This document shows positions 32,688 through 43,064 of a stretch of 64,000 nt of DNA, piece by piece. This DNA comes from Cheiracanthium punctorium (lineage: Eukaryota; Arthropoda; Arachnida; Araneae; Cheiracanthiidae): assembly GCA_038373885.1 (NCBI GenBank), contig JAWZYV010013019.1, positions 124,001-188,000 on the forward strand. The letters run 5' to 3'. Position numbers and translations under genes: made by a program. Position 1 is the stretch's first letter; every line of letters starts with the position of its first letter. The notes beneath the pieces are model-generated. The model was not told where the DNA came from, did not search any database, and saw only the letters and a list, made by a program, of their open reading frames with translations.

Positions 32688-33930
32688 TCTCTATAAATAA
32701 AATTAGAATTCTGTCTATACATTACTAGGAACTAAAAAATTATGCGATTTCTATCTGTTTTAAGCACATGGGAATCCAGTACGACCCTCAGAAAGTTTGT
32801 CTGCCATTCTATCGTTCTGTCATTCTGTTATTCTGTCCATGACGCTTTTTTTTTGTTCGCACATCACGTAAAAACGACTGAAGCGAATGAAATGAAATTT
32901 GGTGACAAAGTAGTTGATCACTCAACTACTTCGTCACCCAACCTATATTTTAATATAGGCGTCAAATTTTTAAAATAATCTTGATTAGATTTTGAGATTT
33001 TGCGAAAATCGTGTTAAACTCCTTACATATATATTCCCGCATCACGTAAAAATTACTGAAGGGAATGAAATGAAATTGTGTGGCATGATAGGTAGTCACC
33101 CAACTGAAACTATAGGTGTCTAATTGTTTAAAATTTTGATTAGATTTTGCTAAAATTGTTCAAAATATGAAAATATTTATCGATTACTTATAAACCACTG
33201 AAGCGATTGAACTAAAATTTAGTATCGTCACTGGTAGTCACTTGAACTCTTTGCGTCAAAGCATTTTAAATTTTTTTATAGATTTTGAGATTTTGTGAAA
33301 ATTTAGTACTGGTTAGCGTTATTGCTAAAAAATGAATAGAATGAAATTTGGAATTACGTTAAATGCAAATTAATTTGAACTCCAGAGGACAAAACAGTTT
33401 TAAATATTTCATGGATTTTGGGATTCTGTGAAAATCGTATAAATGTTTGTTCTCGTATTCCTTAAAAATGGATTTAGAGAATTCAATGAAGTTTAGCAAC
33501 ATGATCAGCAACGGCTAAAACAACAAAAATCGGATTTTTTTTTAAAATGTCAATACATTTTTAAAATGTTTATTTGCTTTATATATATATATATATATAT
33601 ATAGAAAATTGCGGAAAATGTTAAAATATATACAGTTAACCGATCAAATTTTGTTATAGGTTAGGAATGACTTGAAAACCTCATTTAAACCAAAATAAAC
33701 TTTTTTTTTTTTAAATAGAAAGAACTTCTCTATAGTAGTCAAACTCACTGATCACTTTGTTACTCCCAAGCCTGCAATCTTTTAACAATACACAGAAGAT
33801 ATAATTTTTTTCTATACTATTGCTAATATTCTATTTCCATTCTTTATGCACATGCAATGCTGACGAAGACTCAAGCTTTTTGAAAATTTGCATTACGTAC
33901 TAACCCGTCAACAACTGGCATTTCAGCTAG
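32688..33930 (+). mobile_element. Non-autonomous Helitron (H4), 1243 bp, head to tail with H3
   Basis: Starts TCTCTATAAATAAAATTAG directly after TATA, which follows the CTAG of H3. Ends 'aacccgtcaacaactggcatttcagctag' (in parts), followed by TATA. The 5' half has ~155 bp repeat units. The 3' half is more diverged and holds a (TA)n tract (33575-33602). The terminal hairpin stem is degraded, so mobility is probably lost. Confidence 0.9.
33575..33602. repeat. (AT)n microsatellite inside H4
   Basis: About 26 bp of alternating A and T. Confidence 0.95.
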
Positions 33931-33939
33931 TATATACAT

Positions 33940-35610
33940 ACCTATGCACTTATATTTAAATTTAATGTATAAAATTACTTTTCTTCATTATTAAGTATAA
34001 CACTTGCATGAAAGAGCATTATCAATACTATTCAGTAATTAAAAACTGTGTATCATCAGTAAGTTTTGACATCTTCATATCATCTTCGTTATGATGATTC
34101 CGCATTTTACCAGCATATTAATCGTTTTAATTATTTTCCAGATTTACACACCTTACTTGATATAAAATTAACACCAGGCTGTGATTTACTTTCGAATGAA
34201 TTTTAAATTTTCGGTTAAGTAATAAATGTCAAATCGGCTTTATAGTTGCTTTAACAGACATGTCAATCTCTCGGCATAGAAAAATACTATAGATTTTTTA
34301 ACCAGCTCAGGAACTCAATTTTTTTCCGAACTTGAATTTTACCTACTACGAAATTTAATAATATGTGGTTTTCTCAAACAGTAGTAAAACACAGTCTTTC
34401 TTTTCCTTGAACTTAAAATCGAACAACAACGGAAATTATGTTACAGAATGGGACAAATAATTCCGCAATATCCATATCCAGAAACAAGCAAGTGGAATTA
34501 AATTATAGCAAAAAAAAAAAAAAAAAAAAAAAAACTTCCAAAATCTTTTAATTTAAAATTACATACTAACTATTTCAACTAAAATGTAAAGCTTTTCAGA
34601 ATTTTTTATGCGTTTAAAACCCTTTGCAAAAATTACGCATAAACAAAAGTTTCTGAGAAACATATTATAACTTATTCAAACACATGATCCTTAATTTTTT
34701 AGCAATATGCATTCTAAAAATTGACATTTTTCAAAATCCTCAAAATGCGATAACTCTATAAAACCAAGAAATAAATGAAAATTGGACCGCGCATCAAGCT
34801 GAGTAAATCATTCATAAAAATGTAAACAATTTTTCTTTCTCTTTGAAATATGTTTCGAATAATTAAACACAGTCCTAATTCTTTATTCCACCATAAGATA
34901 GAATAAAACCGAACAATGGATTAAAATGTTTACTTTAATAAAACTTTACAATTAAATTAACTAATCGCATTATACCGCAACTTAATTCTTTTTTTCCGCA
35001 ATTCATCTTCTCTACGTGCTCACAAGAATTTACAATTAGTTTTTCGATGCCTAAAGAACACATTGATACATCAGTAATTATATTCCTCTTAATTTTGTAC
35101 CTGCATTAAAATAGGGGGGGGGGGTTCTCTTTGAAAAATGGGGCAAGGAAATTCTTTATTGGATTATTTATTTAAATGTAAAAAATACGAAATCTGTTTT
35201 GATTAATTGCCTTTAGCTAAAAGAATGTTTTTACAAAGTTTTAAAAAGCGAGACATATTCAGATTAGAGATCTTGTTTTGAGAAAGAGCCTTTCAATATT
35301 TTTTCTAAATTTAGGAATTACACGGTGAGCGAAAATTTTACTCGTTAAATGTACAACTAGATTATGCATCGGATATATTCATAAAATGAAAACGGACACG
35401 CATATTCCCTTCAAAAAACATTCCTTAAATAAAATAACACAAACAGACAAAACGTGTTAATAATTCAATTTATTTCCTTTTTTACCTTAAATGGACATGA
35501 AAAATATTTTTTCTTCATTCCTTATTTGTAGAAAATGATTATGAATGTCACTATTGAAAAAGCACATTTTTTAAAACTATTCAATAAACTAAAACTTTTA
35601 TTTTTCGAAA
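33940..35610. repeat. Segmental duplication, copy 1 (empty site of Gypsy B)
   Basis: It matches 38745-39323 and then 46550-47460 in the same orientation: 'ttcttcattattaagtataac', 'gtttctgagaaacatattataac', 'tgcgataactctataaaacc', 'gcctaaagaacacattgatac' and 'ttttgattaattgcc' all occur in order. Copy 1 reads straight through the place where copy 2 carries the Gypsy element. A poly-A run (34511-34534) and a poly-G run (35116) also lie here. No coding frame. Confidence 0.85.
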
Positions 35611-35689
35611 CCGTTGAGTCTCTCAGAACTTAGAACTCTTCTCTGGTTAGGAAGTTTTTCTTCCTCCTTTGTTCTTAAGCCAGCAAAGA

Positions 35690-35930
35690 TGCATCTCCTC
35701 TCACCTATTTTGATGTAACTGCTCTCACCTATTTTGATTTAACTGCTCTTGCCTTTTTTGATGTAAATGCTCTCACCTTTTTTGATGTAAATGCTCTCAC
35801 CTTTTTTGATATGGATGTAACTGCTCTCACCTTTTTTGGATGTAACTGCTCTCATCGCTTTTTGCATCTCCTCTCACCTTTTTTGATGTAACTGCTCTCA
35901 ACTTTTTTTATTGTAACTGCTCTCCTTTCT
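35690..35930. repeat. Minisatellite, ~24 bp unit
   Basis: About ten copies of 'aactgctctcaccttttttgatgt' (24 bp, as parts 'aactgctctcacc' and 'ttttttgatgt') with variants 'catctcctctcacc' and 'aaatgctctcacc'. Confidence 0.9.
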
Positions 35931-35939
35931 TTTTCTCTC

Positions 35940-36290
35940 CTGGGCTCGAGAAGGAGTTTCTAATCATATGCCCCTCTTGGGCACCTCCGGGGGATTCTAT
36001 TGGATGTCTTCTCCGCCCTCAGTCGACTATTCGTGTTTTGGATGGCTAGTTCGCCCCCCTCATGGTGTGGGGTCGGTTGCTTCTGCTCCTGCATAATTTT
36101 ATGGGGTATAAATATTTTTTCCTTCCTAGCCTTGAACAGCTGTGCAGTATGGTGCCAAACTTGTTCAATGTACTTCAAGGGGGACACCGGTTACCCGTCG
36201 GCCGTGAATTTGCGTTCGAATCCCCTTAGTGAGGCCCCGGTTCTCATGTCGACCCGCAAAAAATGAGCCGCGTCCTGTATGCAGGCTGTG
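35940..36290. other. GC-richer segment with tRNA-like B box
   Basis: Composition jumps relative to both flanks. The plus strand contains GCGTTCGAATCCCC (36211-36224), a B-box match, and a preceding 'ccggttacccgtcggccgtg'. The minus strand has a 75-codon frame (36187-35960), basic and without a recognised motif. Probably a transposon or SINE fragment of unknown family. Confidence 0.4.
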
Positions 36291-36857
36291 TGTCAAACAG
36301 CACTCGGCCGAATTGGGAAAAAAAGAAAACCATAAAACATCTGTTCCCTTGAGATTTGCCCCTTTAATTAAGACATTATTTTATGTCACCACAATGAGTA
36401 CATTCTTTCCATATTTATTATTACAAGATTCTTATATCTAAATATCAGAAATATGCATGAAAGTTATGTTGAAAACATATGACTACCTTTTTTGTAGTCC
36501 TTAACTTTCCATTGATGAAACAAGTTTTCAAGTACGTAGTCTAAGAGAGAAATAAGAAATTCCATGAGATATTGCAAACAAGTAGTACTCAAAATATTCT
36601 CCATGCCATCTTCTTCTATGAAACCTTTCAGCTTTATTAAACTTAACCAGACATTTCTCAAAGAATGTAATACTTTTTTTGCCAAAATTCTGGTAGTCAT
36701 TTCTTAAAATACTTCTTTCCCTTGAAAATGCAGCAGAAAGAATGTAAAACGTTTCATTTAGAAATGCCATTTAATTAAACTAAATACTGTCCGTAGGCTA
36801 GGAAATATTCGCCAAAGTGCATGAATCTCACACAGCCGTTTCCAAGAGTACTTTAGT
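36290..36857. other. No gene seen
   Basis: Only overlapping short frames on both strands, without motifs. Confidence 0.45.
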
Positions 36858-36990
36858 GCATGAAGTGTCTGATAATGCTCAAATGTTTCTCAAACATTCT
36901 TAGGTTGGATTACTTCAGATTGAGAATAGTTTATGTATTAACATACAAATGTACTTTTTGTCTCATATTTTAATTTTATTCTTATTAACT
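36858..36990. repeat. Direct repeat ~135 bp, copy 1
   Basis: Shares 'gtgcatgaagtgt', 'aaacattctta.g.tggatt' and 'cttcagattgagaata.ttta' with 37027-37160. Confidence 0.8.
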
Positions 36991-37026
36991 AATTCCTAAT
37001 TTATTTTAATTTAAGGAATTTTTGTG

Positions 37027-37160
37027 CATGAAGTGTGTTGCATAATGCTCTAATGTTGCTTAAACATTCTTATGCTGGATTGCTTCAGATTGAGAATATT
37101 TTATGTATTTTCAAACAAATATACTGTTTGTCTTAGATTTTACTTTTGTTCTTATCAATT
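37027..37160. repeat. Direct repeat ~135 bp, copy 2
   Basis: Tandem partner of 36858-36990, offset about 169 bp. Confidence 0.8.
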
Positions 37161-37169
37161 TTTTAACCC

Positions 37170-38390
37170 CTTATCCCGTGTCATCCGAGTACAGTTTGGG
37201 CTACTCAAATTTGGGATGTTCGAATTAACTTCGGGCAGAAGAAATATTAGGGTTTCTATTCCGCGAATACCAAAAATAATTCGTTTCCTTCTTCAGGGAT
37301 AGGATTTCAATACGCAATTCATTGTTTTCGTAATATATTCATTATTTTTTCGGTAATTTCAGTTGAGGGAAAAGTTGATATAATCAATGTCTACGAAAGC
37401 GCATTGTGAATGGAAAATATAGAGATTCTATAGTCCGGGGCGTTTTTATTTCTCGTTGGCATTTTTTCATTGATTTTCTAAAAGCAGTTGGGCTACTCTA
37501 AATGAACATAGACACGACCATTATTTTTTTTAATAAATTGTGTAGGAAATTATTCTAAATTGTTGTAGATGTGTTGACAACAGTTCACTTTGTGTAAAAG
37601 TTTCTTCTACTACAAATAACAACATTTTAAAGTCAGACAACAGAAGATTGTGGGGGTTTTTAGCATCAGTTACCCAGTTATGTAGCATTAGTTACCACAC
37701 ACTAAGTATATTTTAATTCAATAACCAATTTCATAAAATATCATATACAAAACTAAATGACATTTTGTGATGAGAAAGGTAAATACAAACTACTTATATA
37801 GCACTTAAGAAGTAGAATTTTAGCAGAAATACAACTTTGACTTTTCTGACCGTAATTCATTGTCTTTTTGTCGTAGCATGAATTCCCAACTAATTTTAGT
37901 TAATATTTCAAAAATTAATCTATCATAAGTTTTTTAATAATTTATAGAAAAAAATTAAACAGTCTAATCAGCATGAATTTTTTTGAAAGAAAATAAATGC
38001 ATTTTTCATTATTAAACCATGCTTAATAATTCGATTTTTAAAAATATGTGACATGAGTTACCGTGGAATTGCTCAGTTTGGACTTTTTGCATTGACGGAC
38101 TCAGGCTAAACCGGACGAACCTCTGATGGACTCAGACTAAAACCACCTAAAATCCAGAAATACATCCAGACTGATTTGAGTAAGATTTAAACAGAGCCTC
38201 TCAGCCCTCGGTGATCTTTCAAGTTAAACAGGGTAAACCTATCTAATTGGCCGGTATCGCAAAGCCATTGGGTTTCGACGAATTAAGCTGCGTAATTTAT
38301 TTGAAAGTAATTTCCATTTATTTGGAAATTTGGCAATTACAATAAATTAGACATTACTTTAATGGCGTGCATAGCACTAACCTGCCATTG
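37170..38390. other. No gene seen
   Basis: Two similar words, 'cagttacccagttatgtagc' and 'gcattagttaccaca', near 37670. Otherwise AT-rich with no supported frame. Confidence 0.45.
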
Positions 38391-38397
38391 TGGACGT

Positions 38398-38566
38398 GAG
38401 GGGCGTAGCCAAGGGGGGGGGGGTTGGGGGGGTCATAACCCCCCCCCCATGAGGAATTTTTTGCCATACAAAATGTATATTCTTCACTCCTTTATCACAC
38501 ACATGCATATATGTGAGTTGCAGTAGTCGTAACCCCCCCCATGAAAAATTTCTGGCTACGCCCCTG
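38398..38566. mobile_element. hAT-type MITE, 169 bp, second copy
   Basis: Ends GAGGGGCGTAGCCA and TGGCTACGCCCCTG are inverted. Flanks GTGGACGT (38390-38397) and GTTGACGT (38567-38574) are an 8 bp duplication with one change. The interior shares the 'ccatacaaaatgtatattcttcact' region with 5446-5565 in reverse orientation, and adds a ~45 bp segment. Runs of G and C (8-12) flank the core. Confidence 0.85.
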
Positions 38567-38744
38567 GTTGACGTTAACATAATTTACGCACAATTATATT
38601 GAAATACACGTACAATTACATTGACATATGTTGCGTACAATTATATTGAAATAGAACGTGAAGGTCATATGGTCTCCGTAATTAGGATTTGTTAGTATGT
38701 ACAGGTATGCATACAATTTATATACGTATGCATATGTATATGTA

Positions 38745-39323
38745 CATATATTTAAATTGCTATTCTTCATTATTAAGAATAACAACAAGCATGCAAGCGT
38801 ATTATCAATACTGTGCAAGAATTAAAAACTGTGCATAAGTAAGTTTCGACTACTTGATCTCATCATTGTTATGATGAAACCGCATTATACCAGAATGTGA
38901 ATCGTTTTAAACGGGTTCGAGCTTTGCACACCTTAGTTAATATAAAATTACCGCATGTTATAATTTAATTTCGAATGAATTTGAAATTTTTGGTTAAGTA
39001 ATCAATGTTAAATCTCTTGAACTCTAAATTTGCTTTTCTTTTCCTTTGATTATGAAATCGAACAACCACAGAAATTTTGTTACACAATAGAACAAATAAT
39101 TTTACATTATTCATATTCAATAACAAGCAAGTGGGATTAAATTACAAAAAAAAAACCCCAAAAATATTCCAAAATCTTTTAATTTAAAGTTGCATTCTGA
39201 GCATTTCAACTGGAATATAAAACTTTTTCAGAATTTTTAATGCTAAAATTACGCACAAAAAAAGTTTCTGAGAAACATATTATAACTTATTCAAACACAT
39301 AATCCTCAATTTGTTAACAATAT
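38745..39323. repeat. Segmental duplication, copy 2, left part
   Basis: Partner of 33940-34690, with an internal deletion of ~130 bp after 39010. It ends exactly at the left edge of the Gypsy B insertion. Confidence 0.8.
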
Positions 39324-39424
39324 TGTTGCGGAATTACTCTGCTACTCCTGGGGTTCGTCGTTCTAAAGTCCAGTTGGTGTAAAAAGTTCAAGTAAAAAGG
39401 CACTTGTCAGGATGGAACACAAAC

Positions 39425-39430
39425 TTTATT
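39425..39430 (-). promoter_or_regulatory. LTR polyadenylation signal AATAAA
   Basis: Minus-strand AATAAA in R/U5. Conserved in the 5' LTR and in the old LTR fragment at 11451-11575. Confidence 0.7.
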
Positions 39431-39753
39431 GCTTCTAGAACTTCGTAGAGCAATCAGCTGTACACAATACACAAGCACAATCTAGCAGTAACGTGCTTTT
39501 AACAATCCGCTTAGATCAGAAGCTCTCACAAATGCTGTATTCCTCACACAAAATAAGTCACTTTCACAGGCAAAAATTCAGTGAAAATATACGAGAAATA
39601 ACACTAACAGTCTCTCAAGACTCAGCGATGAAGAATTTACACACAGCACTTTGAAAACAGCTTCGTAAAGCAAGCTAAAACACAGCTTCTATAGCACTAT
39701 CAATTCACAAGCGTACTGAGAGCTCTTCACACATCGAGCGTTCAACTCGCACT

Positions 39754-39789
39754 GACTGACTTCGGGGCGATGCCCGCTTCTATAAATAG
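39754..39789 (-). promoter_or_regulatory. LTR core promoter (TATA-like plus initiator)
   Basis: Minus strand CTATTTATAG (39789-39780) is followed about 25-30 bp downstream by TCAGTC (39759-39754), which fits the arthropod initiator TCAKTY. The 5' LTR has the same layout with one change in the TATA region (46093-46101). Confidence 0.55.
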
Positions 39790-39939
39790 CCGACGCAGGA
39801 GGTACAAGAGGTTTCCAGAAAAGTCAATTTCTCGAGGGTTCTACATAAAGCGTGAATTTTGATTACGTCATAGAAGAGAAATGTTAGGTTATTATGCGTT
39901 TTTAATGCAGGAAAAACAACTTCCAGGCCCCATTGGGAA

Positions 39940-40012
39940 AATCGCGCCAAATGACCAAAAAGTCGCCAAGCTTGGCGACTTTTGGCGAAATATCGCCAAA
40001 TTTGGCGCCAAA
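39940..40012 (-). promoter_or_regulatory. Palindrome cluster in LTR U3, E2F-like sites
   Basis: Contains GCGCCAAA (39944-39951), a perfect 26 bp palindrome centred on 39970/39971 (half-site AAAAGTCGCCAAG), a second stem TTGGCGA-aata-TCGCCAA (39982-39999) and the 12 bp palindrome TTTGGCGCCAAA (40001-40012). TTTGGCGC matches the E2F consensus. The 5' LTR keeps the 26 bp and 12 bp palindromes and has one mismatch in the middle stem. Confidence 0.6.
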
Positions 40013-40237
40013 AATAAGTCCTCAAAAGTGAAGAGATCTAAGCTCTAGGACTAATATTTCTCGAGTTTTCTAGAAATTCCATATATTTGAATGGGAAACC
40101 GAAACCTCCGTATCTCCGGTTCTAATTGGCCGATTTTGATGCAACAAAAAGCAAAATTTATCTATTTGAAGCGTAGAATACGAATTTTACACCACTTCAA
40201 GCCCCAGAGCAGCGGGCCGCCCCGAAAATTCGTAACA

Positions 40238-40250
40238 TTGCCCCCTTCCC
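40238..40250 (-). promoter_or_regulatory. Polypurine tract
   Basis: The minus strand reads GGGAAGGGGGCAA directly before the 3' LTR, the expected plus-strand priming site. Confidence 0.75.
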
Positions 40251-40605
40251 AAGGACTGCACGTCCCGGGCAGTACAATCCCCGGTTAGGAGGTCACACAA
40301 ATATACAGTGTCCAACCTTTAACCAAATCTTAACAACATAATTTAAGCAAATAATCAATAAACACAGTAAGCAAATGCACTCTAATAAATAAATAATATA
40401 CATAATAAACAATTACACTAATAAGTAATCAATGTAATAAACAAATACACATTAATAAAAACCAATATTTCACAAATATGTACACTAAACATGGCGTAAG
40501 TAGTGAGAGAAAGAGAGTTGAAGAAAGAGGAAGAGAAGAGAAAGACAGAAAAGGAATGAGAGATGAAAGAAAAGAGGAATTACGCCATAGTGACCATGGT
40601 CTGAG
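40251..40605. other. 3' untranslated part of Gypsy B
   Basis: Between the integrase stop and the polypurine tract. It includes 'aataaacaaatacac'-type short repeats and a purine-rich stretch (40500-40580). No frame, so no envelope gene. Confidence 0.7.
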
Positions 40606-41886
40606 CTAATTACAACCGCGGTAGATGGCTAGCCGATCGTAATGTACAACTCTTGGCTTCGAGTTTGGTGACTTACGAATCCGTACGATGACGTCATTCA
40701 GCCGGTTTAGGACTGTGTAAGGACCGTCCCACGGCGATTGCAGCTTCGGAGACAGGCCTTTCCGTCGAGTAGGATTCCATAGCCAAACTTTGTCACCTGC
40801 GTTGAACTCGTGTCCCGTAGCCTTCGTGTCGTAGCGAGTCTTCATCTTTTCCGTGTTCAGGTTGATCCGCTCCCGAGCAAAATGATGCACATCTTCAAAC
40901 CGTGCCCGAAGGTTTTCCACGTACTCTTTTGGCGATGAAGGCGTGTCTGGAGGGCGGCCGAACACTAGATCGGCGGGAAGACGAAGATCTCTGCCGAACA
41001 ACATCTGGGAAGGTGTGAAGCCGGTAGTCTCATGGACGGCGCTCCTATAGGCCAGCAGAAAGAGGGGGAGTTTCTTGTCCCAGTCCTCTTGATTCCTAGA
41101 TACCAGAAGCGAGAGGTTGTTTAAAATTGTGCGATTGAACCTCTCCACCATGCCGTCGGATTGTAGATGTAAAGAAGTAGTCTGGGTTTTGTCCATTCCG
41201 AGAAGTTGGCATAGTCCTTTAAAGACTGCAGAGGTAAAGTTCGTTCCTTGGTCGGAATGAAGTTGCAGAGGGGTTCCATATCTGGAAATCCATTCTTGCA
41301 CCAGTACCTCTGCTACGGTCGGAGCTTCTTGATCGGGAATAGGAAACGCTTCGGGCCATTTAGAAAAGTAGTCAATGACAACTAGGATATATTTGTTGCC
41401 ATCAGAAGTTCGCGGAAGAGGTCCCAGGATGTCGAGGGCAATCCTTTCAAAAGGCGCTCCTACATTATAACGATGTAGTCTTCCACGGCTTCGTTTCTTC
41501 GGGCCTTTACGGGCGGCACAGGCGTCACAAGCTTGACACCACTTTTCGACGTCGCCTCGAGCCCTAACCCAGTAGAAGCGCTCGCGAACTTTCTGCAGGG
41601 TCTTCATTACGCCAAAATGGCCTCCAGTTAAGCCATTATGAAGTTCTTCTAGAACCTTCGGAATCCTCGAACGAGGGAGTACTAACTGCCATCGGAGCAT
41701 CTTGCCGTCGTCCGACTCCCATTTACGATACAGGACTCCATTCCTCAGGCGAAGCGAATCCCATAAAGCCCAGTACTGTTTTGTTGCCGGACTGTAAGAT
41801 GATATTTCTTGCCAACTGGGCTTAGCGCTGGATTTTTCCATAAATTCCACAATAGGTTTGATGTCGCTGTCTGCTAATTGGTCCAC
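40606..41886 (-). pseudogene. Gypsy integrase
   Basis: A 426-codon frame, continuous with RNase H except for one TGA (41905-41907). The HHCC zinc domain shows 'GGHFGVMKTL' and 'WCQACDACAARKGP'. The catalytic core shows 'ALDILGPLPRTSDGN' (first Asp), 'QLHSDQGTNFTSAVF' (second Asp) and 'SDGMVERFNRTILNNL' (Glu), i.e. a complete D-D-E set. The C terminus ('GDKVWLWNPTRRKGLSPKL', 'WDGPYTVLNRLNDV') matches the Gypsy GPF/Y-type module, ending 'AIYRGCN'. This part is intact; only its link to upstream Pol is broken. It would join element cDNA to chromosomal DNA. Confidence 0.9.
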
Positions 41887-41904
41887 CCGAACATTTTCGT
41901 CACT

Positions 41905-42528
41905 TCAGGGATCTTGAGATGGTGCCGGTGATGTAACTTGGCGGACAACGGGATGTTTCAGATGGTAATTTTTCTCTGCCCTGGAGCAATAGCGACAGCT
42001 GTCTATACAGGGCCTTCTTGACAAAGCATCTGCATTTCCATGAGAGGCCCCTTTCTGATGACGTATCTCGATGTCATATTCTTGTAATCGCTGTATCCAC
42101 CTGGCTATTTGGCCCTCTGGATTCTTGAAATTTAGAAGCCAGGTTAAAGAGGCATGGTCCGTTCGGAGCAGGAACTTTCGGCCGTACAGGTAATGATGGA
42201 AGTGCTCCACGGCTTTAATGATAGGAAGAAGTTCCTTTCTCGTAACACAATAGTTACGTTCTGCCTTTGAAAGGCACTTGCTCCAGTAAGCAATGACGTG
42301 TTCTTGGCCATCTATCTCCTGGGACAAAACTGCTCCAACACTCTCCTTACTTGCGTCTGTGTCCAGGATAAATGGCTTGTCAGGGTGAGGATACGACAGG
42401 ATCGGCGAAGATGTTAAAGCCGTCTTCAGTTCGTTGAATGCGTCCTCACATTCCTCAGTCCATAGAAATTTCTGTCCAGTCTCGGTCAATTTGTGAAGAG
42501 GTCTTGCAATTTGAGAAAAGCCCTTCAC
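41905..42528 (-). pseudogene. Gypsy RT connection and RNase H
   Basis: The frame begins after a frameshift (~42560) in 'KGFSQIARPLHKLTE', the RT thumb/connection. RNase H follows with 'FILDTDASKESVGAVLSQ', 'KELLPIIKAVEHFHHYLYG', 'LLRTDHASLTWLL' and 'KGASHGNADALSR', covering the catalytic acidic residues. It degrades template RNA during reverse transcription. The frame ends at TGA (41905-41907), which is in frame with integrase, so a single nonsense change separates the two. Confidence 0.9.
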
Positions 42529-42539
42529 GAATTTTCGAT

Positions 42540-43031
42540 AGTAAGTACACAGACCGAGGAAAACTTCTTAAGTCATGGATATTCTCGGGACGACTCCAGT
42601 TCTGGACTGCGGACGTCTTTTCGGGATCGGTTCGGACTCCGTGGGCGGATATTATGTGCCCGAGGTAACGTACTTCCCGACGGAACAAGTTGCACTTCGA
42701 CGGAACTTAGTTTCAAGTTTGCCTCTTTTAATTTCTGCAGTACCTTTCGAATGTTCTCGAGATGCTCTTCGAAAGTCCTTCCGACGATGATGATATCGTC
42801 CAAATAAACGAGACATGCTTCGTAGGAAAGTCCTCTCAACACTGTCTCCATTAGACGCTCGAATGTAGCCGGTGCGTTGCAGAGTCCAAAAGGCATAACT
42901 TTGAACTGCCACAATCCTTGTCCCGTGGTGAACGCAGTCTTTTCACGGTCATCGGGATGGATTTCTACTTGCCAGTAGCCACTCTTGAGATCCAGAGTGG
43001 AGAACCATTCGTTTCCCGATAAAGTGTCCAA
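42540..43031 (-). pseudogene. Gypsy RT palm domain, frameshifted
   Basis: The segment contains 'WFSTLDLKSGYWQVEIHPDD' (first catalytic Asp), 'MPFGLCNAPATFERLM' and 'LVYLDDIIIVG'. The YLDD box (42806-42795) is intact. Near 42700 the frame shifts; the continuation 'CNLFRREVRYLGHIISAHGV' is in the next frame (to ~42560), where a second shift leads into the RNase H frame. In frame with the upstream part across the TAA at 43065. Confidence 0.9.
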
Positions 43032-43064
43032 TGTGTCGTCTATACTGGGAAGAGGGTAGCTGTC

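Larger units (their letters stand above)
39324..40237 (-). repeat. Gypsy B 3' LTR, 914 bp
   Basis: Aligns without gaps to 45636-46549. Transcription reads on the minus strand. U3 includes a palindrome cluster (39940-40012) and a TATA-like motif (39788-39780). AATAAA at 39430-39425 marks the polyadenylation signal, giving a long R of some 330 bp. Confidence 0.95.

Noticed and set aside
35960..36187. 75-codon minus-strand basic peptide as a LINE ORF fragment
   Set aside because: No RT, endonuclease or zinc-knuckle motif could be seen, so the call would be guesswork.
40251..40605. Envelope-like gene downstream of integrase
   Set aside because: Only ~370 bp lie between the integrase stop and the polypurine tract, with no open frame.
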